Part shown: one piece after another, positions 31,925 through 42,889 of the stretch
Numbering within the stretch: position 1 is the first letter of the stretch
How the letters are laid out: every line of letters starts with the position of its first letter
The notes under the pieces: model-generated
What the model was told of the DNA's origin: nothing
Seen by the model: the letters and a program-made list of their open reading frames with translations, nothing else
The model's database searches: none
Source: Thermofilaceae archaeon
GTDB taxonomy: Archaea; Thermoproteota; Thermoprotei; Thermofilales; Thermofilaceae
NCBI GenBank assembly: GCA_027027675.1
Contig: JALVKT010000024.1
Location: 1 to 43,023, forward strand
DNA length: 43,023 nt
Direction of reading: 5' to 3'
Made by a program: the position numbers and the translations under genes

Positions 31925-32263
31925 TCAATACTGAGACGCGTTCTTAACTATTTCCTCAAGCGCCTCCCTGATGGGCAGGCCGTGGAGCGGGAAGTACTTT
32001 ATCTTTACCTCTTCGAGGGCGGCCGTGGCGTTTGGGCCGAAGGCCCCGGCAACGACCATTGACACGCCGTTGTCTATGAGTGCCTGCACAGCCTTTATAG
32101 CCGCCCCGCCGCTCGCCTTTGCGCCGGGATTTTCAATCGTCTCCACGCCCTTTATCTCGTTGTTTTCGATCTCCACTAGGACGAAATAGGGTGCCCTGCC
32201 GAAACGGTGGCTTATCACGGAGTCGAGCCCCTTATCCTCTTCCACAGCGAAAGCCACTTTCAT
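31925..32263 (-). CDS. NifX/NifB-C-type dinitrogenase iron-molybdenum cofactor domain protein
   Basis: A 112-residue single-domain protein of the NifX/NafY fold. It starts KVAFAVEEDKGLDSVISHRFGRAPYF and continues with GVETIENPGAKASGGAAIKA, IDNGVSMVVAGAFGPNA and LEEVKIKYFPLHG, all diagnostic. Stand-alone members bind Fe-S or FeMo-type clusters and occur in non-diazotrophs. No nitrogenase genes are present. Its nearness to the MinD-ferredoxin pair repeats a common archaeal association and suggests metal-cluster trafficking. Confidence 0.88.
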   Translation of the reverse strand: MKVAFAVEEDKGLDSVISHRFGRAPYFVLVEIENNEIKGVETIENPGAKASGGAAIKAVQALIDNGVSMVVAGAFGPNATAALEEVKIKYFPLHGLPIREALEEIVKNASQY

Positions 32264-32323
32264 AGCTTCACACCATGCATGCTAGCGCAGCCTTGGATTT
32301 ATATCGATACCCCTCCGCGACGC

Positions 32324-33442
32324 CTACCAAAGCCCCACCAGCAGCACCTCCAGGGCTATGGTTGCCACCAGCGCCGCCAAAAACAGCTTTACCGCGTACC
32401 TGTGAAACTCTCCAACAGAGACCCCTGAAAGCCTCACTCCTATAAAGTTCGCCAGCGAGCCCACTACGGTGCCTATTCCACCCAGGTTTACCCCTATAGC
32501 CAGGGGAAGCCACTCCCGGGAACTCCTGGCAAGCACTATCGTCGCCGGCACGTTGCTTATGACCTGGCTGAGCCCGGCCCCGGCGAGAATCAACAGTAGA
32601 GGCGAGGAAATCGGGGGTATAGCCACCATACATGCCACTTCGTTAAACACTATGAACATCAAGGCTAGCGTCGCTATAAGCGCGTAGTCCACGCCGGCGA
32701 GAACGTCGCTCCCCAAGAGACGCTTCGAAACCAGCGCTGCCGCCAGTGAGACCGCGAGAGCCACAAGCCACAGCCCCTCTTCCACGAGGACTATGTCCGC
32801 GAGGAGCACCGCAACACCCGTGGCCGCCATCTTTTTGTTGACCAGCACCCGCGGTGGAGCACCGAGTTGCGCCTCCACGCTGGGCGTTGTAACAGCTATG
32901 TAGACGGCCAATATGGCCATCCATAGCGCCACAAAGGGGGCCATACCAGCCATGAACGCTAGAAACGTGGGCCTCCACCTCATCCATATGTAAATGTTCT
33001 GCGGGTTACCTATCGGCGTCAGCGACGAGCCTATGTTAGCCGCCATTGACACGGCCACTACGGCCTTGGACCTGTCAATGCCGGCCGCCCTTGCCAGCGC
33101 GACGGCCATGGGTACGACGAAAAACATTGATGCGTCATTCATTATAACCGCGGCCAGCGTAGCCGCGGCGAGCACGAGCAGCACGAGCGACAGCCTCGGC
33201 GAATTACCCGAGTAAGAAAATAGGCGGTTAATCATTTCGGCAAAAACGCCGGAATCCTCGAGAATCCTGGAAGCCACGAGGAAACAGAATATCGCAGCCA
33301 GCGTAGGCACACTCGCATACGCTATGATGCGTGTAAGCATTGTGTGGTCGAGTAGGGCGAGGACGGCTAGCGCTACAAGCAGCAGTGAGAGTAGAGGCTC
33401 CCCTCTAATACGCCTAGTAATTACGGTCCACGCGGCAGTCAT
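32324..33442 (-). CDS. ArsB/NhaD-like (ion transporter superfamily) permease
   Basis: A 372-residue membrane protein with about ten hydrophobic segments. MNDASMFFVVPMAVALARAAGID near 102-124 and MAANIGSSLTPIGNPQNIYIW near 133-153 are the hallmarks of ArsB/NhaD/CitM transporters. The second half repeats the pattern (SNVPATIVLARSS, GVNLGGIGTVVGSLANFIG). The substrate may be arsenite, Na+/H+ or an anion. The upstream ArsR regulator is suggestive but does not prove arsenic. Its ATG overlaps the stop of the preceding gene by 4 bp. Confidence 0.82.
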   Translation of the reverse strand: MTAAWTVITRRIRGEPLLSLLLVALAVLALLDHTMLTRIIAYASVPTLAAIFCFLVASRILEDSGVFAEMINRLFSYSGNSPRLSLVLLVLAAATLAAVIMNDASMFFVVPMAVALARAAGIDRSKAVVAVSMAANIGSSLTPIGNPQNIYIWMRWRPTFLAFMAGMAPFVALWMAILAVYIAVTTPSVEAQLGAPPRVLVNKKMAATGVAVLLADIVLVEEGLWLVALAVSLAAALVSKRLLGSDVLAGVDYALIATLALMFIVFNEVACMVAIPPISSPLLLILAGAGLSQVISNVPATIVLARSSREWLPLAIGVNLGGIGTVVGSLANFIGVRLSGVSVGEFHRYAVKLFLAALVATIALEVLLVGLW

Positions 33443-33879
33443 GTGACACGCCGTCTAAGCTCCTCCGTTAAGGGATAGTCGGGCACAACCTCCCAGGTAA
33501 AGTCGCGTATCTTCACGTGCGCCACTATAAGCGCGCGCCACGCGAGCGGCACCGCCCACGACTCTTCAGGCTCCCTATACTCCGCGGCGTCTATAACTCG
33601 CAGCTCAGCCACAACGCTTTCCATAGCCTTCGTGATGGCGCCCGGCTCCGGCGCCTCCCCGTAGATGTGGATGGGGAGACCCTTGGGAAGCGGCGACATG
33701 GCCTTAGGGTTAAAATGCACCCTGTCCACGGCGAAGCCGTTGTAGAGTAGGGGCACGTCTATCCTCAGCAGACCCTCAGGCGTGCGATGAACGAGCGGGG
33801 GGCCTGCAACTATGAAGCGGAGCGCCGCTCTAGCGGCCTCTATAGCTCTCTGCGACCGTGAAACTATGTCCGAACTCAT
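33439..33879 (-). CDS. Protein of unknown function in the ArsR-transporter operon
   Basis: A 146-residue soluble protein that I do not recognise. It has no cysteines and no signal or membrane segment. Features are an N-terminal helix (SRSQRAIEAARAALRFI), a beta-rich middle (GLLRIDVPLLYNGFAVDRVHF), and Pro/Glu-rich loops (IYGEAPEPGAIT). The C-terminus has SWAVPLAWRALIVAHVKIRDF. Start and stop overlap by 4 bp with its neighbours on both sides, so it is tightly coupled to the regulator and the transporter. Confidence 0.7.
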   Translation of the reverse strand: MSSDIVSRSQRAIEAARAALRFIVAGPPLVHRTPEGLLRIDVPLLYNGFAVDRVHFNPKAMSPLPKGLPIHIYGEAPEPGAITKAMESVVAELRVIDAAEYREPEESWAVPLAWRALIVAHVKIRDFTWEVVPDYPLTEELRRRVT

Positions 33880-34202
33880 ACGTCTTCACCGCTACTGCAC
33901 GTGCTCTTCAGGTGGAGCTGGCGGAAAAAACCCCTTGACACACAGATTTCAAAGTTGGCCGTCCTGTAAAGCCTTACCAGCCGCCCCTTCTCCTCGTCTA
34001 TAACGAGCCTTGACTCCAGAAGACCTGCCTTCAAAAGCTTCCTTATATGGGCCAGGAGTAGAGGCTTCGATACGCCAAGCTTTTCCCTCAGCTCGCGGGT
34101 GCTAACTTCCCTCTCCGCACAAAGGGCAAGTATTTTCAGCCTTATGGGGTTCGAGAAAGCCTTGAAAAGAGACGCCATTTCTTCCAAGCCCTCACAGCTC
34201 AC
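33876..34202 (-). CDS. ArsR-family winged-helix regulator
   Basis: A 108-residue helix-turn-helix protein. ASLFKAFSNPIRLKILALCA (9-28) is the classical ArsR N-terminus and VSTRELREKLGVSKPLLLAHIRKL (33-56) is the recognition helix region; LLESRLVIDEEKGRLVRLYR is the wing. It lacks the ELCVC metal site of ArsR/SmtB, although four scattered cysteines are present (3, 28, 87, 101). It has a GTG start overlapping the previous stop. It probably represses its own operon. Confidence 0.85.
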   Translation of the reverse strand: MSCEGLEEMASLFKAFSNPIRLKILALCAEREVSTRELREKLGVSKPLLLAHIRKLLKAGLLESRLVIDEEKGRLVRLYRTANFEICVSRGFFRQLHLKSTCSSGEDV

Positions 34203-34465
34203 TCCTCCAGCTCCCTCCTCAGCTTTTCTATATCTTCCCTCAGTTTCCTTATCTCATCTAATAGCTCCCGCGACACGTCGTCTCCACAGCTGGTAGTAGA
34301 TGCCCTCTTGTTGCGAGAAGAGAGCATGTCAATGATTTCAATTATTATCACGAACAAGAATATCAGCCCTAGGAGGAAGGCGACAAACCATACGTTGTCA
34401 GGCGGTAATGGTGGGGGAGGGTCTACCAGTTGTAGCCACCCACGAATCGGGACAAGGGTAAACAT
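34199..34465 (-). CDS. Small membrane protein with C-terminal coiled coil
   Basis: An 88-residue protein. A short N-terminus with a proline run (VDPPPPLPPDN) is followed by one transmembrane helix (VAFLLGLIFLFVIIIEII). A charged coiled coil (LLDEIRKLREDIEKLRRELEE) ends the protein on what is probably the cytoplasmic side. I chose the ATG at 34465; the frame also allows a TTG at 34477. A TATA-like element near 34497-34503 would place transcription near 34474. It is the first gene of a four-gene operon. Function unknown; it may scaffold or sense for the downstream transporter. Confidence 0.65.
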   Translation of the reverse strand: MFTLVPIRGWLQLVDPPPPLPPDNVWFVAFLLGLIFLFVIIIEIIDMLSSRNKRASTTSCGDDVSRELLDEIRKLREDIEKLRRELEE

Positions 34466-34560
34466 TTTTTTACCCAAGTTATAATACCATTACCACTATA
34501 AGAATCTTCTCATCACCACACAACACTCACGTCCTTAACATATTCCCACTAAAAGCTAAC

Positions 34561-34570
34561 CCTATAATTC
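34561..34570 (+). promoter_or_regulatory. TATA box of the gene at 34594
   Basis: CCTATAATTC is centred about 28 bp upstream of the ATG at 34594, which fits a leaderless transcript beginning at or just before the start codon. Confidence 0.45.
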
Positions 34571-34593
34571 AACTAAGACACAAATAATGAATT

Positions 34594-34995
34594 ATGACCC
34601 CCACCAGCCTCGACGAAAACATTGTCCGCTACATAATATCTAAACTCCAGTGCACACACCCCTTCTACATCTCGCGCATACTCTTCATAGCTGAAAGCAA
34701 AGCCTTAGACACAACCGGAAAAAGGCTCACAAGCCTCACCTACAAGGGGGCAAGCTTCGGCTTCTACATCGAAGAACTGCCCAGCCTCATAGAAGAACTG
34801 GAAAAAAGAGGCTGCATCGAGAGACACGAGGAGAAAGGCTGCATAAAGTACACCTGCGAGGAACCCGATATACCACAGGAAATCAAGCGCGTCCTCGACG
34901 AAGCCATAGAGTCCACAGCCACCCTCTCCCCCAGAGAGCTTAACAGGTTAACGGTGAACAATCCGCACTACAAGGAACTTGTGGAAAAGGCTTAG
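34594..34995 (+). CDS. Uncharacterised archaeal protein, winged-helix-like
   Basis: A 133-residue protein. The first half (IVRYIISKLQCTHPFYISRILFIAES, then LTSLTYKGASFGFYIEEL) resembles winged-helix proteins, with a loose likeness to the Panacea/DUF4065 arrangement (helix, then a YK-G-aromatic turn). Four cysteines are spread through the middle (CTHP, GCIE, GCIKYTC). It has its own TATA box and no operon partner. The base use is more A-rich than its neighbours. Function not assigned. Confidence 0.6.
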   Translation: MTPTSLDENIVRYIISKLQCTHPFYISRILFIAESKALDTTGKRLTSLTYKGASFGFYIEELPSLIEELEKRGCIERHEEKGCIKYTCEEPDIPQEIKRVLDEAIESTATLSPRELNRLTVNNPHYKELVEKA

Positions 34996-35037
34996 CGCCA
35001 CTCCAGCGTTTTTGAACGCTGCTACCAATAATCGCTT

Positions 35038-35724
35038 TCACGAGAACCTACGTCCTATCAGCGGAGGCGCCACCACGTCGGTGGCAAGGAGAGCGTTAAA
35101 TACCATATACATCAGCGCGTTGTTAGAGAAGGGAGGCGCGTACGAGTTCACCGCTGAAAGAAATGATGCCAAGGCGAACGACAACGCTAGGTGCCGCGCC
35201 GCCTCCTCCCTTGTACTCCAGAGAAACGATAGAACGGTTATCCCAAGTAAGGCCAGCGACGCCACAGCATTGAGTAGAACCCATAATCTAAGCCTGCCAT
35301 CGCCCAGGCTAAATGCCAGAGCCGGAAAAAAGGATGAAGCACATAAAGGCCCCGCAATACTTCTTTTATCCTCCACACTCCCCCTTACCAGCAGGTAACC
35401 CATATATGCCGCTAGCACTGCGAAACCAACGCTTATTAAATAGGAGGAAGAGGGCGGCGGCGACAGTGAAAGCAGAGCTATGAGAAAGCCTGCTGAAACA
35501 ATGTTCGCATACCCGACGCTTCTTATACGTTCTCTAGTTACCACGGGTATAGCCAACAGCATAAGCAGGGTGGCAACGGCCAACGGCAAAAACAGTGCCT
35601 GACCCTGAAAGGCCTGGGACGCCACTATCATGTTGAGCAAGTAAACGAAGAAGATGTCTGTATAGGTGAAGAACAACGCCCTAGCCATAGCTGCCTTCTC
35701 TACCCTTATATTAGCGCCCAACAT
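35038..35724 (-). CDS. Uncharacterised integral membrane protein
   Basis: A 228-residue protein that is nearly all hydrophobic, with about seven transmembrane segments (for example FFTYTDIFFVYLLNMIVAS, LFLPLAVATLLMLLAIPVV, LISVGFAVLAAYMGYLLV, LWVLLNAVASLALLGITVLSF). Arg-rich loops (VTRERIR, VRGSVEDKR) suggest the cytoplasmic side. No conserved polar motif is recognised. Convergent with the gene at 34594; no operon partner. Confidence 0.62.
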   Translation of the reverse strand: MLGANIRVEKAAMARALFFTYTDIFFVYLLNMIVASQAFQGQALFLPLAVATLLMLLAIPVVTRERIRSVGYANIVSAGFLIALLSLSPPPSSSYLISVGFAVLAAYMGYLLVRGSVEDKRSIAGPLCASSFFPALAFSLGDGRLRLWVLLNAVASLALLGITVLSFLWSTREEAARHLALSFALASFLSAVNSYAPPFSNNALMYMVFNALLATDVVAPPLIGRRFS

Positions 35725-35844
35725 TATTCGCCCTTACATCCAGAACTGGTGGGAAATCCTTGACATGAGAAACTCTCAGAAAATAGCCTGTCTTCAACGC
35801 GTTTTCACTAATATTATTTACATGGTAGTCTCGATATAACAGTT

Positions 35845-35859
35845 TAGGTGTAACACCTA
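35845..35859. promoter_or_regulatory. Perfect palindrome in the gap before tRNA-Gly
   Basis: TAGGTGTAACACCTA is a perfect 7-1-7 palindrome in the 224-bp gap between the membrane protein and tRNA-Gly. A TATA-like CGATATAAC lies just upstream (35832-35840). It could be an operator or the stem of a small RNA. Nothing else in the gap before the tRNA promoter is recognised. Confidence 0.25.
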
Positions 35860-35915
35860 GCCCCGGGCAAAAACATAGCCGCACGCGGGACGACGCTACA
35901 CCACGGGGAATAAAT

Positions 35916-35924
35916 TGATATAAA
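35916..35924 (+). promoter_or_regulatory. TATA box of tRNA-Gly
   Basis: TGATATAAA is centred about 28 bp upstream of the tRNA 5' end at 35949, the usual archaeal spacing. Confidence 0.55.
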
Positions 35925-35948
35925 CTTCCCCCTGCCCAAAAATATTGG

Positions 35949-36056
35949 GCGGCCGTGGTCTAGTCCGGTAGGATGGTGGCCCCCCATCGGGGGCTGTGCG
36001 CGCCGGCCCTGGAGGAAAGCCACTGATCCCGGGTTCAAATCCCGGCGGCCGCACCA
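35949..36056 (+). tRNA. tRNA-Gly(CCC) with 31-nt intron, encoded CCA
   Basis: The acceptor GCGGCCG (35949) pairs with CGGCCGC (36046-36052), followed by A and an encoded CCA. The D arm GTCT/GGAT and T arm CCGGG-TTCAAAT-CCCGG match archaeal tRNA-Gly, as does the acceptor. The anticodon stem is GTGGC/GCCAC. Removing 31 nt (35987-36017) leaves the loop CCCCCAA, giving anticodon CCC and an unusual C at position 33. The amino-acid assignment relies on both the anticodon and the overall match to tRNA-Gly. Confidence 0.82.
35987..36017 (+). other. tRNA-Gly intron (31 nt, position 37/38)
   Basis: A relaxed bulge-helix-bulge. The exon helix is GTGGC/GCCAC, the central helix is CCCC/GAGG with one C-A mismatch, the bulges are CAT and AAA, and the intron helix is CGGGG/CCCTG. 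Cutting gives a 7-nt loop. The mismatch makes the fold weaker than in tRNA-Leu. Confidence 0.65.
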
Positions 36057-36072
36057 CCTCCTATTTAAGCTG

Positions 36073-36969
36073 CTAAAAGGAGACCCTGCTTGCCACTATC
36101 CTCCGCTCCACCTCGTCGACGAATATCTCCACGCCCTTTATCTGCGGTAGCTTCGTCACCACGTCTCTCTCCGAGAACATGCCTATGGGGCGTCCCTCCT
36201 CGACAACCACCAGGCTCCCGATGCCGTGCCGGCGCATGAGGGAGATCGCGTCCCCCACGTCCACGTCGGGCTCCACCGTTATGACCGGGTGGCTCGCGAT
36301 GTACGATAGGGGCGTAGAGTGCACCTTCTCCTCCTCCCCCCTCTCGAGGAGGGACAGCGTGCCGGGCTCCGCATAGTACTTCACAACGTCCTTCACCGTG
36401 ACGATGCCCTTGAGCGCAGTCCCGGTCACCAGGGGTATCCTCCTGATCCTGTGCCGCGTCATTTCCCGCTGGCCCTCGATGATCGGCGCCTCCGGCGGGA
36501 GGGAGATGAGAGGCGTGTTCATGAGCTCCTTAACCTTCACGTAGGTCTTAGTGTCCGCGAAAAGCGCGACTATGTGCCTCTCCGAGACAACGCCCTTAAG
36601 CCTCATGTCCCCGTCAACCACTGCGAGCGCGCCCACCCGGCGCTCAAGCATTGTCTCGATGACCTCCGCGAAGTCGTCGTCCAGCCTCACAAAGGGTGGC
36701 TTATAGCTTATCTCCTTGGCCTCAACGCTCCTGAGAGCGTCGAAGAGGCCGTTCGTGGACGCGTACTTCTCGTAGAGAGGACCTCCCCCCAGGAAGTTCA
36801 CGATGTCACGTATGGACACCATGCCTACAAGCCTCTCCGACGAGTCTATGAGCGGGCAGTGGCGCACCCACTTCTCGGCCATGCCCTTTACAACGTCCAG
36901 CACAGGCCTCTCCTGCTCCAAGTAGAGGGCGGGCGGATACCTCCCCACACGGATCTCGGATACTTTCAT
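36073..36969 (-). CDS. Four-CBS-domain protein
   Basis: A 298-residue protein made of four CBS motifs in tandem, forming two Bateman modules that usually bind adenosyl ligands (AMP, ATP, SAM). The repeats are recognisable by the closing pattern LVGMVSIRDIVNF, LKGVVSERHIVALF, LKGIVTVKDVVKYY and PIGMFSERDVVTKL. No catalytic domain is attached, so it is likely a regulatory or sensor protein. I chose the ATG at 36969 (MKVSEIRVGRYPPALY); the frame stays open 27 codons further with no family match. Confidence 0.85.
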   Translation of the reverse strand: MKVSEIRVGRYPPALYLEQERPVLDVVKGMAEKWVRHCPLIDSSERLVGMVSIRDIVNFLGGGPLYEKYASTNGLFDALRSVEAKEISYKPPFVRLDDDFAEVIETMLERRVGALAVVDGDMRLKGVVSERHIVALFADTKTYVKVKELMNTPLISLPPEAPIIEGQREMTRHRIRRIPLVTGTALKGIVTVKDVVKYYAEPGTLSLLERGEEEKVHSTPLSYIASHPVITVEPDVDVGDAISLMRRHGIGSLVVVEEGRPIGMFSERDVVTKLPQIKGVEIFVDEVERRIVASRVSF

Positions 36970-37100
36970 CACTGATACTCCGTTGCGGCTCACTAAAATT
37001 AATAGCCTAACTTTATGTCGACAAAAGGCTAAACAGACAGGCGCCGCCACACACTACAGGCTACACAGGAGAAGAAACAAAACAGGAGAAAAGCGGAGGA

Positions 37101-37149
37101 GCGCCGTGTGAGAGGAGGACATGCGCCTGCGCCCATAGCCCACGGACAG

Positions 37150-37152
<3 letters not shown>
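37101..37152 (-). repeat. 23S rRNA processing stem, 3' arm (with BHB)
   Basis: Pairs with 40203-40254. The outer helix is 19 bp perfect (37101-37119 with 40236-40254). The bulge is 37120-37122, the central 4-bp GCGC helix is 37123-37126 with 40232-40235, and the inner helix is 26 bp with two G-U pairs (37127-37152 with 40203-40228). This is the endonuclease site that releases pre-23S. Confidence 0.85.
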
Positions 37153-40202
<3,050 letters not shown>

Positions 40203-40205
<3 letters not shown>

Positions 40206-40254
40206 CTGTCCGTGGACTATGGACGCAGTCTGCGCTCCTCCTCTCACACGGCGC
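40203..40254 (-). repeat. 23S rRNA processing stem, 5' arm (with BHB)
   Basis: Complement of 37101-37152. In RNA sense the 5' arm has the outer helix, central GCGC (40232-40235), a 3-nt AGA bulge (40229-40231), then the inner helix. With the opposite ATG bulge this is a canonical bulge-helix-bulge. Confidence 0.85.
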
Positions 40255-40387
40255 TCACAGTGGCCCCCAACACCCGCTGGGGGCCCTCACGCCCTTCGTC
40301 CGGGAGCCTGAGGCTCCGGGACTGCATCTATCAGCGTAAAGCGAGGTTTGCGCGCCGGGAGAAGACAGCCTGCCCCCAACCGGATCT
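40255..40387 (-). other. 16S-23S internal transcribed spacer
   Basis: A short spacer without a tRNA gene, as usual in crenarchaea. Two hairpins are visible: GGCCCCCA/TGGGGGCC near 40262-40285 and GTCCGGGAGCC/GGCTCCGGGAC at 40298-40322 (one mismatch). It also contains the 3' arm of the 16S processing stem at 40343-40373. Confidence 0.8.
40343..40373 (-). repeat. 16S rRNA processing stem, 3' arm
   Basis: A 31-nt sequence that is the perfect reverse complement of 41946-41976, so the two bracket the 16S gene and form the pre-16S processing stem. No 3-nt bulge interrupts it; any BHB must lie at its edge. Confidence 0.88.
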
Positions 40388-41896
<1,509 letters not shown>

Positions 41897-42115
41897 CTGG
41901 CCGCGGGCGGGGGAACGGGTTGGGGTTTACGGGCTGAATAAGCGTGCAGGCTGTCTTCTCCCGGCGCGCAAACCTCTCTTATCTCCGAACCTCCGGGTAC
42001 GCCCCGGTTTGTTCGGAGACGCACGTTGTCGCCGCGGATGGAGGCCGCCATTTCATTGGGGGGAGTCACTTCTCCCCCCGTGATCCAGGCGAGCCGCCGG
42101 TTATCCGCGGCGGCA
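41897..42115 (-). other. rRNA operon leader
   Basis: The transcribed leader of the 16S gene. It holds the 5' arm of the 16S processing stem (41946-41976), a hairpin TCTCCGAAC/GTTCGGAGA near 41981-42020, and further G+C-rich inverted repeats near 42090-42115. No protein gene is seen. Confidence 0.7.
41946..41976 (-). repeat. 16S rRNA processing stem, 5' arm
   Basis: Perfect 31-nt reverse complement of 40343-40373. A further CCCCAAC/GTTGGGG match just inside the stem would extend it after a 20-nt one-sided bulge. Confidence 0.88.
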
Positions 42116-42137
42116 TTTAGTTGTTGTAAGTTTGGTG

Positions 42138-42151
42138 TATTTAAATTTTTC
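42138..42151 (-). promoter_or_regulatory. rRNA operon promoter (BRE + TATA)
   Basis: On the minus strand GAAAAATTTAAATA forms an A-rich BRE followed by the TATA box TTTAAATA (42138-42145). The predicted start is near 42114-42118, where the sequence switches from AT-rich to the G+C-rich leader. The AT-rich block 42120-42240 must also contain the promoter of the divergent gene at 42299. Confidence 0.65.
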
Positions 42152-42298
42152 TTGTTTAATTTTTTGTTAATGAGGGTATATTAGGAACTAATAATATGTT
42201 ATATGGTGATTTTTGTTTATTTTAGCTTATTTAATTTATTAAAACCAAGAACAAAGGGATCGGCACCTTGAAATCCGTTCGACGCGAGGATACTCGGG

Positions 42299-42889
42299 AT
42301 GGGGCTTAAGGAGCGGGTTGCAAGGAGATTTCTGAGGGGGCTTAGGAGGGCTGGTGTGAAGCGGGACGATGTCATAGTAGTCCCCGTTGATGACCGTGTG
42401 CAGTCGTACGCTGCTCTCATCCTTTTACGCGAGTTGGAGGAGGGCTATGATACCGTCCTTCGGGCCATGGTTCTAGGAGAGGTCCCGGAGTGTTTTAGTG
42501 GGGCGCTGGAGGGGTATGAGGTGCGTCGCTTGGATTTTTCTCCGCGTTCCTACTCCGAGTTTAAGGAAGCCGTGCTTGGCGTCTCGGGGGAGGGGGAGTT
42601 TGTTGTTCTCCCGTTTGTTGCAGAGGACCTGGCTGTGGCCTTGTTGAGCGAGGTTGCAGTGTCTGTGTGGCGGCAGTTTAGGCTTGACGTGGCTCGCCGG
42701 GTTTCGTATCCGTTGGGTGGGACGCTGCTGGGGGAGGTTGAGGCGTTGTATGGTGGCTGTGGTGGAGCTGGGTTTTATGGCGGGGAGAGTGCTGTGGAGC
42801 TGTTGGAGGGCCTTAGGGGGAGGGTTGTGGCGACCGCGTTGTCTAAGGTTTACTTGAGGCTTGCCGGGGGCTTGAGGGGGGTTGGATGA
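42299..42889 (+). CDS. Degenerate PP-loop (TtuA/TtcA-like) protein
   Basis: A 196-residue protein. The N-terminal DDVIVVPVDDRVQSYAALIL sits where PP-loop ATPases have VAVSGGxDSxxLL, so the ATP pyrophosphate loop is altered. VVLPFVAEDLAVALLSEVA resembles the GHNxDDxAxTxL helix of tRNA-thiolation enzymes, again without the usual residues. No CxxC zinc sites are seen. It may be an inactive partner, like Urm1-pathway CTU2-type subunits, rather than an enzyme. Its stop overlaps the next ATG (ATGA), so the two genes are coupled. The family call is by eye and tentative. Confidence 0.55.
   Translation: MGLKERVARRFLRGLRRAGVKRDDVIVVPVDDRVQSYAALILLRELEEGYDTVLRAMVLGEVPECFSGALEGYEVRRLDFSPRSYSEFKEAVLGVSGEGEFVVLPFVAEDLAVALLSEVAVSVWRQFRLDVARRVSYPLGGTLLGEVEALYGGCGGAGFYGGESAVELLEGLRGRVVATALSKVYLRLAGGLRGVG

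Noticed and set aside
35981..36018. tRNA-His reading (GTG within CTGTGCG) or tRNA-Pro reading (CGG) of the tRNA at 35949
   Set aside because: Both need two introns or a misfit loop, His would need C73 but A73 is present, and the acceptor, D and T arms match tRNA-Gly.
40255..40387. tRNA-Ala or other tRNA in the 16S-23S spacer
   Set aside because: No T-arm or acceptor pairing found in the spacer; only simple hairpins and the processing arm.
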